This document shows positions 41,297 to 48,125 of a stretch of DNA of 48,125 bases, one piece after another; position 1 is the first letter of the stretch, and the number at the start of each line of letters is the position of its first letter. The stretch is from Chromera velia (taxonomy: Eukaryota > Sar > Chromeraceae). The translations under genes and the position numbers were made by a program. Below the pieces are notes generated by a model, which saw nothing but the letters and a program-made list of their open reading frames with translations, was not told the DNA's origin and did no database searches. The DNA lies in contig JAHBMJ010005491.1 of assembly GCA_018398765.1 (NCBI GenBank), positions 22,501 to 70,625 of the forward strand. The letters run 5' to 3'.

Positions 41297-42376
41297 TGAC
41301 AATGTCTTATCTGTTAGATGAGGGATCGTGTAGTGTGCTAGGTAGTCTGTTAGGGTTGCTCTCAAACGTACAGAATGCCAAGGCTTTGTTGTTCTATCTG
41401 TTGGGTGAGAGTCCGTGCAGTCTGTGGGTGCTGTTTTCAGTTAGTTTGGCTTGGTGTGTCATCTGTTGGAAGGGCGCTCATGCAGTCTGTGAGTGCTGAG
41501 TCATTTGGTTTAGCTTGTTGTCTCATCCGTCAGATGGGAACTCGTGCAGTCAGTGAGAGCTGCTCTCAGTTGGAGGGGCTTGTTGTCGTATTTATCATAC
41601 AAGAGTTCGTACAAGCTGTGAGTGCTGCTTCGCTTGGATTGGCTTTCTGTCCCATCCGTCAGATAAGAATTCGTGGAGGCCGTAAGTGCTGTATACAGTT
41701 GGATTGGCTTTGGTCTCATCGGTCGGATGAGTGTTCGTACAGGCCGGGAGTGCCGCTTTCAATTGGATTGGCCTTTGTCTCATCCATTGAGTGAGTGTTT
41801 GGGCAGTCCATTAGGGCTGCTGTCAGCAAGGTCGGCTTGTGATGTCAGGTGTCGGATAAGGGATCGTGCAGTCTGTGGGTGCTGCTTTCAGTCGATGTGG
41901 CTTTCTCTGTCATCTGGAGGATGAGTGTTTGTACAGACTGAGTATGTTAGGGCTGCCCTCAGTTGGTTTAGCTTTGTGTCTCATCTGTCAAATGAAGGTC
42001 TGTGTAGTTTCAGACTGTCAGGGCTGCCCTTAGTTGGGTTGGCTTATTCTCTGACCTGCAGGGTGTTCGTGCAGTTGGTGAGGGCTAGCTATGTTCAGTT
42101 GGGTCAGCTTGTTGTCTCATCTGTTGGATGAGTGCTCGTGCAGTCCGACGGCGTGAGTGCGGCTTTCAGTTGGATTAGCTTTTGTCTCATCCGTCGGGTG
42201 AGTGTTCATACAGAGGTTAATCACCGCTTTCAGTCGTTGTGGCTTTTTTTCCGATCTGTATAATGGGTATTTATGTAGACTGTGAGTGCTGCTGTCAGCT
42301 GGTTTGACTCATTGTCACACCTGTCAGAAGGGGCCCGGTGTGTGTACGGTCTCCAAGGGCTGCTATCAGTTGGTAG
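41297..42376 (+). repeat. 64-bp satellite, block 2
   Basis: About 17 degenerate units. Spacing between successive TCTCATC words is 63-65 bases (for example near 41459, 41523, 41587, 41651). Each unit carries an imperfect palindrome of the type CTCATC-N5-GATGAG. Confidence 0.9.
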
Positions 42377-43789
42377 AGAATGCAGAGAATTCAGAGAATG
42401 CAAAGATTGCACAGAATGCAGAGATTGCAGAGAATGCGGAGACTACAGAAAATGTAGAGAATGCAGAGTTTGCAGAGAATACGGAGACAGAGAGTGCAGA
42501 AAATGTGGAGATTATAGAGAATACAGCGACTGCAGAGATTGCAGAAACTGAAGAAAAGACAGAGATTGCAGAGGATGCAGAAAATGCAGAGATTGCAGAG
42601 ATGGCGGAGAATGCAGAAAGTGCAGAGAATGCAGAGAGTGCAAAGAATACAGAGAATGCGGAGACTGCAAAGAGTATAGAGAATGCAGAAAATACAGAAT
42701 GCAGAGTTTGTAGAGAATACAGAAACTGCAGAGAGTGCAGATAAGTGCAAAGATTGTAAAGAATGCAACGATTGTAGAGAATGCAGCGATTGCAGAGAAT
42801 GCAGCGATTGCAGAGACTGCAGAGCACTGCAGAGAAGGCAGGGATTGCAGAAAATGCAGAGAATATGGAAAATAAAGAGAATGCAGAGTTTACAGATATT
42901 GCAGAAATTGTAGAGAATGCATCTGAGAGAATGCAGAGAATGCAGAGGATACAGACAATACAGAGATTCAAAGATTTGGAGAGAATGCAGAGACTGCAAA
43001 CAATGTAGAGATTGCAAAGGTTACAGAAAATGTAGAGAGTGCAGAGATGGCAGATTGTGCAGAGAGTACAGAGAATACAGAAAATGCAGAGACTGCAGAG
43101 AATGCAGAGAGTGCAGAGAATATAGAGAATGCAGAGATTGCAGAGAATGCAGGGATTGTAGAGGTTGCAGAGAATAGAGAGAATGCAAAGAATGTAGAGA
43201 ACACAGAGATTGCAGGGAATACAGAGATTGCGTAGATTGTAGAAAATACAGAGATTGCAGAGAATGCAGAAAATGCAGAGAATGCAGAGAATGTAGAAAT
43301 TGCGGAAAATGCAGTGAGTGCAGAGAATGCAGAGGTTGTAGAGAATGTAGGGAGTGCACTCCAGAGGTTGCAGAGAATGGAGAAAACGCAAAGAATGCAG
43401 AGATTGCAGAGAATGTAAAGAATGCAAGGATCGCAGAGAATGCAGAGATTGCAGAGAATGGAGAGAATGCAGAGATTGCACAGAATGTAGAGAATGCGGA
43501 GAGTGCAGAGAACCCAGAGAGTGCAGAGGATGCAGAGAATGCAGAGGTTGCAGAGAAGGCCGAGAATGCAGAGAATGCACAGATTGCAGAGAAGCAAAAA
43601 TTGCAGAAACTCCAGAGATGGCAGAGATTACAGGCACTGCAGAGACTGCAAAGAATACAGAGAATGCAGAGACTCCAGAGATGGCAGAGATTGCAGACAT
43701 TGCAGAAACTGCAGGGAATACAGAGAATGCAGAGATTGTAAACAATGCAGAGATTGCGGAGAATGCAGAAAATGTAGAGAATGCACAGA
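42377..43789 (+). repeat. 9-bp satellite (AGAATGCAG/AGATTGCAG)n
   Basis: About 1.4 kb, roughly 155 units of a 9-mer whose variants are AGAATGCAG, AGATTGCAG and close relatives. Because the period is divisible by three, frames stay open for long stretches: Glu-Asn-Ala-Glu-Ile-Ala repeats on the plus strand and Ser-Ala-Phe or Leu-His-Ser repeats on the minus strand. No start context or splice signals support translation. Confidence 0.95.
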
Positions 43790-45700
43790 TGAGGGTCCGT
43801 ACGGTCTGTTAGTGCCATTTTTTCAGTTGGTTTTACCGGTTCTATCAGTTGTTGAAGGTCTGTTTATGCAGCCTGGGTGTGCTGCTATCAGGCGGTTTGA
43901 CTTAAATATCTTGTCTGTAGGGTTAGTTTTCATGCAGACGTGAGTGCATGCTGCTTTCAGCAGGTTTAGCTTGCTTTCCCATCTGTCTGCTAGATGTTTA
44001 TACAGACTGTGAATTCTGCGGTCAGTTGGTTTGGCTTGCGTTCCCATCTGTAAGATGAGCATTTGGGCAGACTGTGGGTGCTGCTGTCGGTCGGGTTGGC
44101 TCGTTATCCGACGTGGAGGTTGGCTGTTTGCGCAGACTGTGAGTGCTACTATCAGCTGGTTCAGCTTGTTTCCCATCTGTCTGATAGATGTTTATGCAGA
44201 CTGGGTGTGCTGCGGTCAGTTGGTTTGGCTAGTTTTCCCATCTGTCGGAGGGGTGCTCGTGCAGACTGCGGATGCTGCCTTCAGCTGGTTCAGCTTGTTT
44301 TCCCATCTGCCGGATGGATGTTTATGGAGACTGTGAGTGCTGCGGTCAGTTGGTTTGGCTTCTCTTCCCAGGACCTGGTGTGGGATAGGGGTTTGGGCAG
44401 GCGGCAAGCTAGGACGGCAAGTGCTGCAGTCAGTATTGGGTTGGCTCGTTCTCTCATGGGTAGGTGGGGAGGTGTTTATGTAGACTATAAGTGCTGCTTT
44501 CAGCTGGTTCAGCTATGTTTTTCCACCTGTCGGATGGATGTTTATACAGTCGATGAGTGCTCCTGTCAGTTGTTTTGGCGTCTTCCCATCTCTAAAATGG
44601 ATATATATATAGACGGAGAGAGCTGCTGTCTGCGGGTTTGGCTGGATTGTTTCCCCATCCGTAGAATAGGTATTTATGTAGTTAGGGAATACTGCTGGGA
44701 GTTGTGTTGGCATCTTTCCCATCTGTTGGATGGATGTCTGTCCAGTACGTGGGTATTGCGCAGTCAGCTGGCATTAGCTGGTTTGGCTTAGTTATTTTCC
44801 GTCCGTCGGCTAGTCTGTCGGAGGGGTGTTTATGCAGGCTGTGGGCGCTGCGATCGGCTGGTTCGGCCCTTTTCGTACCGGTTGGGGAGGTGTTTAGGCA
44901 GTTGCAGGTTTCAGTGGGTGTGGCCCATTTAGATTTCCCATCTGTAGGATGGGTGGTTATACAGACTATGAGTACTGCTGTAAGTTGGTTTTGCATTTTC
45001 CCACCGGTGGGATGGATGTTGATGCAGGCTATGAGTGCTGCTTTCGGTATACTTAGTTGGGTCCCCATCTGTTGCTAGATCTGTCGAGTTGGTGTTGTGC
45101 AGAAGGTGCGTGCTGCTTTTAGAGTTATCTTGATTTATTTCCCTATTCGTCGGATGGGTGTTCAGCGGACTGTGGGTGCTGTGTCCGGCTGGTTTGGCTT
45201 GTTGGTTGAATTGTTGGATACGGGTGTTGATGCGATCTGGGAAGGCTGCATGCTAGGCTGCATACATTCAGTTGGTATGACATGATATCTCATCTGTGGG
45301 TTGAGTGTGTATGCAGTTGGACGGTGTGACGGCTGCTGTCGGTTGGTTGGACTTGGTTTTCATCTGTCAGGATAGATGTTCATGCAGACTGTTGGTGCTG
45401 CTTTCAGTGGGTTTACATTGTGTTCTCGTCTTTGGGATTGGGGTTTATACAGTCTACGAGGGCTGCTGTCAGTTAGTGTGACTTGGTCTCCACCGTCAGA
45501 GGGTTGTATATACAGTCGGTGAGGGCTGGTTTCAGGCGAATCAGTTTGACTGGTTTTCTTATCGGTCGGGTGGGTTTTATAAGGACTATGACTGGTGCTT
45601 TGGGTTAGTGTGGCTTGTTTTCCTATCTGTAGGATGGGTGTTTATACAGGCGGTGGGTGCTGCTTTCAGCTGGTGTCACATGTTGCGGATGGTTAGTTTT
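43790..45700 (+). repeat. 64-bp satellite, block 3
   Basis: About 29 units related to blocks 1 and 2 but with TTCCCATCTGTNGGATGG as the usual palindrome and GCTGCTTTCAGTTGGTTTGG as the spacer. Divergence is higher toward the right end. Confidence 0.88.
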
Positions 45701-46289
45701 CCAGCTGTGAAGAGGTTGCAGTTTTGGTGTAGTATCACAAAAGGGCTACGACCGGCTACGGCGGTATCGTTGTGAATACAGAGTGACAAATGAACGTTCA
45801 TCGTATATAAGATTATGTAAGGAGAAGTGGTACTATCGGGTCTAGTGTCAGGTTTACTGATGCTAATTTTTTTTTTAAAAGTGACGAAATTTTCACCTTG
45901 CCATTAGATATGATGGCACATGTAGCTGGGTTAATTGCTATGACAGGACTTGGTGTATGTAGTTTCAGATTCGAAGGTCTAACCCTCTCAGTAAGTGTGA
46001 TAGTATGTGTTGTCTCGTTGTGATGTGGTATGAGCACTGGCAGAGTGTTTTAAGATATTGAGAAGTTGGTACATCTCTTGCGTACTGNGGCCACCCTTGG
46101 GGGGTTTGTGGGGGTATGGGGGCTAGAGAGTGTCATTTCAGATTGGAACTAGCTCGGCAGGCTCATTCAAACGGTCACTCTCGACTAGTGATCATATCAA
46201 ACCAGCGGTATAAACACAATAATACAATGTCAACGATCTATTATGTCTCATAATAAGCTTGTCTGCAAAGCATAGCTGTGGAAGTTGAA
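45701..46289. other. Unassigned sequence with single-N join
   Basis: Contains an N at 46088, a G-rich run around it, and a 73-bp word set at 46119-46191 (CTAGAGAGTGTCATTTCAG...CTCGACTAGTGAT) that recurs at 47037-47110. A 74-codon minus-strand frame at 45813-46037 is unrecognised. Confidence 0.4.
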
Positions 46290-46400
46290 GTGTGAATTCT
46301 CATGGAGCCATACCAAAACAGACAATGGAGCGAGAATACAGGTTCAGCTGGAACTAAGCGCTGCAACGCGGTAAGAGCACAAGCCGCTGGGGTATTTGAT
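46290..46400 (+). repeat. Repeat C, copy 2 (empty-site allele)
   Basis: Equivalent to 36589-36698; continues without interruption into repeat D at 46401. Confidence 0.88.
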
Positions 46401-46682
46401 AAAAGTATAGAGAAGGGCGTTGCCCAAGCGCACGGCGCCGCATGAGAAATTCGCTTTTCTAAACATTCCAGAAAAAAGTAGAACATGAGACGGCGGACAG
46501 AATATAAAACGGTTGCCGAACCAAGAACGCTATGAGGAGCAGAAACAGTAGATAAAAGAATACGTCCAAGTCTGTCAGAGGCTGGGACCGAGCCACATCG
46601 AAGACGGCACAATTGATAGCGCGTCAGGCATGGTGGCTCGAGGCCCAAGGGGGTAAAACTATCGGGGTAGACAGAAGAACGC
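46401..46682 (+). repeat. Repeat D, copy 2
   Basis: Equivalent to 38240-38521. A 135-codon minus-strand frame (46648 down to 46241) crosses the C-D junction; the corresponding frame at 36.6/38.2 kb is split by the A-core-B units. A degenerate further copy of the D end (GCGTCAGGGATAGTGGCTTA...AAAAACGCCC) lies at 46735-46803. Confidence 0.85.
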
Positions 46683-46803
46683 CCGCCCGCCCACCTGGGA
46701 GACAGAGAGGCTGAGAGAGCTACGTTGAGGGCGATGCGTCAGGGATAGTGGCTTAGGATGCCTTAAGAGGTGTCTTAATTGGAGTAGATAAAAAAACGCC
46801 CGC

Positions 46804-47107
46804 CGACTGATCCCATGCAAGGGGTGGCAGAAGGCAGAAGAACGTTCGAATTGCATGAATTTTTGTAGGTTTTCTCCGCCCACCTATTCAATGGTGTTGC
46901 ACCGTGGTGGCCTCCCTTCGGACAGCCCACCCTTCGAACACGGTCCGGCCAGCAGGAGGGTCGTAGCCCTTTATAGCCTACGTTTGGGATTTTTCTCGTC
47001 AGAATTTCGGGGCTAGAGAGTGTCACTTCAGATTGGGGTAGGCTAGAGAGTGTTACTTCAGATTGGGGCTAGCTCGGCAGGCTCATTCAAGCGGTCATTC
47101 TCGACTA
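46804..47107. other. Unassigned repeat-derived sequence
   Basis: Contains two close copies of CTAGAGAGTGTYACTTCAGATTGGGG-like sequence (about 47014 and 47044) and the GCTAGCTCGGCAGGCTCATTC word shared with 46150. Confidence 0.5.
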
Positions 47108-47335
47108 GTGATGAGATAATTCCGTCTGCAAAAGTCCGTGCGCAAAAGCCGTGTACAAAAGTTTTTTGCTGTTCCGCGACAAAATCCGTGCACGCGGAAC
47201 AGCAAATTCCTGCAAGCAGATTTCCACGTACAAAAGTTGTCCGCGTACAAAGATTTGCATACAGATTTTTGTTTTTGATGCGCCGTGCATATGCAAAAGT
47301 TGCTGTCCGTCTGCACAAGTTATATCAAGTTGTTG
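47108..47335. mobile_element. MITE-like copy related to the 12.2 kb foldback element
   Basis: Starts GATGAGATAATTCCGTCTGC and continues with CGTGCGCAAAAGCCGTGTAC as at 12161. It contains a perfect 11-bp hairpin GCTGTTCCGCG...CGCGGAACAGC. The right half degenerates into CGTACAAAAG-like words and lacks a clean inverted terminus. The junction with the preceding 73-bp repeat at CTAGTGAT suggests insertion there. Confidence 0.65.
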
Positions 47336-47812
47336 ACTGTGTTACAAAAGGATGAATGGAGCTGATGGACTGATTGTTGAAAAGTCGTTGTTTGAGAGTG
47401 AGTTAAGTGATTCCACGTCAATTTCGGGCTGGCAGGGGCGATTGAAGTTGATGTAAAAGAGAAACTAGGAAAAAAAACACGATAAAGAGACAGGCAGAGT
47501 CAGAAACTAAGGGTAGATAGATTAGGGTAGATGTTAACAATTGGAGATTGCGTTCAAGGTCGATTGACGTCGGCCTTTCATGGCTGCGGACCCGGCCAAG
47601 GACTTTGGCCTAGGCTCAGTACGCTACAAGCTGTGCAAATTTGCAACACTACAAACTGTGCATGCACCGTATAGGAGAAACTGATCGATCCACATTAACT
47701 TATTCAAAGAGAGGCGCATTCGCTCATCCTCTCCTCTCCAAACTCTGTTCTGACACGTGAATTCCTTATAGATCAGTGTGTCAGAGTGATTTGTTGCTAC
47801 TTTGTTGTTAAG
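47336..47812. other. Intergenic
   Basis: No gene. Mixed sequence with no recognised site; it presumably holds the promoter of the ORF at 47813. Confidence 0.4.
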
Positions 47813-48125
47813 ATGAACTTTGAAGACATGAAAAGCTTTTTTAGGGGCTTACTCAATGACGCCCTTAAACCGATCAGCACTGAAGTATCCAGACTCAGTG
47901 CAGAGTTCCATCAAAGAGATGCTGCGCCTCCAGGCCAGTGGGAGGAGAGAGTAGAAGACTCGTTAGACAGATGGATTCCACCCAGTCAAACCAGTGCCGC
48001 AGTGGTAGAGGACCTCCTTGAACCTCATTTATGGTGTCTTGAAAGCCAAAGCCGCATATCTGGACGGTATCTTGACCGTCTACACTGCAGGCGTAGACGG
48101 TCTCTTGAAAAAAGATGCCACAGAT
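47813..48125 (+). CDS. Unrecognised ORF, runs off the window
   Basis: From ATG 47813 (MNFEDMKSFFRGLLNDALKP) the frame stays open for 104 codons to the window end. It continues STEVSRLSAEFHQRDAAPPG, then Glu/Asp-rich WEERVEDSLDRWIPPSQ. Near 48020 the second frame also becomes open and sensible (LNLIYGVLKAKAAYLDGILT), so a splice or frameshift may lie around 48010-48025. No family recognised. Confidence 0.5.
   Translation, partial: MNFEDMKSFFRGLLNDALKPISTEVSRLSAEFHQRDAAPPGQWEERVEDSLDRWIPPSQTSAAVVEDLLEPHLWCLESQSRISGRYLDRLHCRRRRSLEKRCHR

Noticed and set aside
42366-43745. 459-codon minus-strand frame and several 150-260 codon companions
   Set aside because: The 9-bp satellite lacks stops in several frames; at least three overlapping frames are equally open and none has start or splice context.
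39140-45700. CRISPR array
   Set aside because: Repeats are degenerate, about 64 bp head to tail without unique spacers, in a eukaryotic genome with introns; this is a satellite.

Overview
The window looks like nuclear DNA of a photosynthetic or recently photosynthetic alveolate, most likely a chromerid such as Chromera velia (inference). The evidence is spliced genes with many 60-250 bp exons, mixed base composition, an organellar-type helical-repeat RNA-binding protein, an SR-protein kinase, a U2AF-like RRM, and dense repeats. It is a draft assembly: single Ns lie at 15003, 15964 and 46088, and a 93-base gap lies at 17528-17620.

Layout. 1-2.3 kb: fragmentary coding signal ending in a U2AF65-like RRM gene that appears frameshifted. 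3.5-4.75 kb (minus): a protein with degenerate EF-hand-like character. 5.74-7.61 kb (plus): a three-exon secreted coiled-coil protein. 9.0-11.1 kb: two head-to-head halves of a LINE reverse transcriptase between inverted repeats. 12.1-12.3 kb: a foldback MITE. 12.7-14.1 kb: an interrupted ankyrin-repeat gene. 14.0-16.0 kb: an exact 960-bp duplication that is probably an assembly artefact. 16.1-16.6 kb: a GAAA microsatellite. 16.7-26.4 kb (minus): a 16-exon SRPK-type kinase, possibly running on across the gap into an acidic-tail exon. 27.1-30.4 kb (plus): a two-exon helical-repeat protein transcribed divergently from the kinase. 31-36.3 kb: several short or broken unrecognised genes and palindromic elements. 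36.5-47.3 kb: repeats, including cassette-like A-core-B units with an empty site elsewhere in the window, a non-autonomous LTR element, a 64-bp satellite, a 9-bp satellite and another MITE-like copy. An ORF enters at 47.8 kb and runs off the end.

Common themes. The mapped introns rarely use the usual GTAAGT/GTGAGT donor. In the kinase gene no donor has A at +3, and GTCAGT is the commonest form, while acceptors are nearly always GCAG. Diverged repeat copies differ almost only by transitions (hand count 32 of 32 between the two LTRs). Several broken genes carry in-frame TGA or TAG codons of the kind C-to-T change would produce. A RIP-like or methylation-driven mutational process acting on repeats is the most interesting hypothesis here. 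The kinase and the U2AF-like gene would both act in pre-mRNA splicing; the helical-repeat protein would act on organelle RNA.
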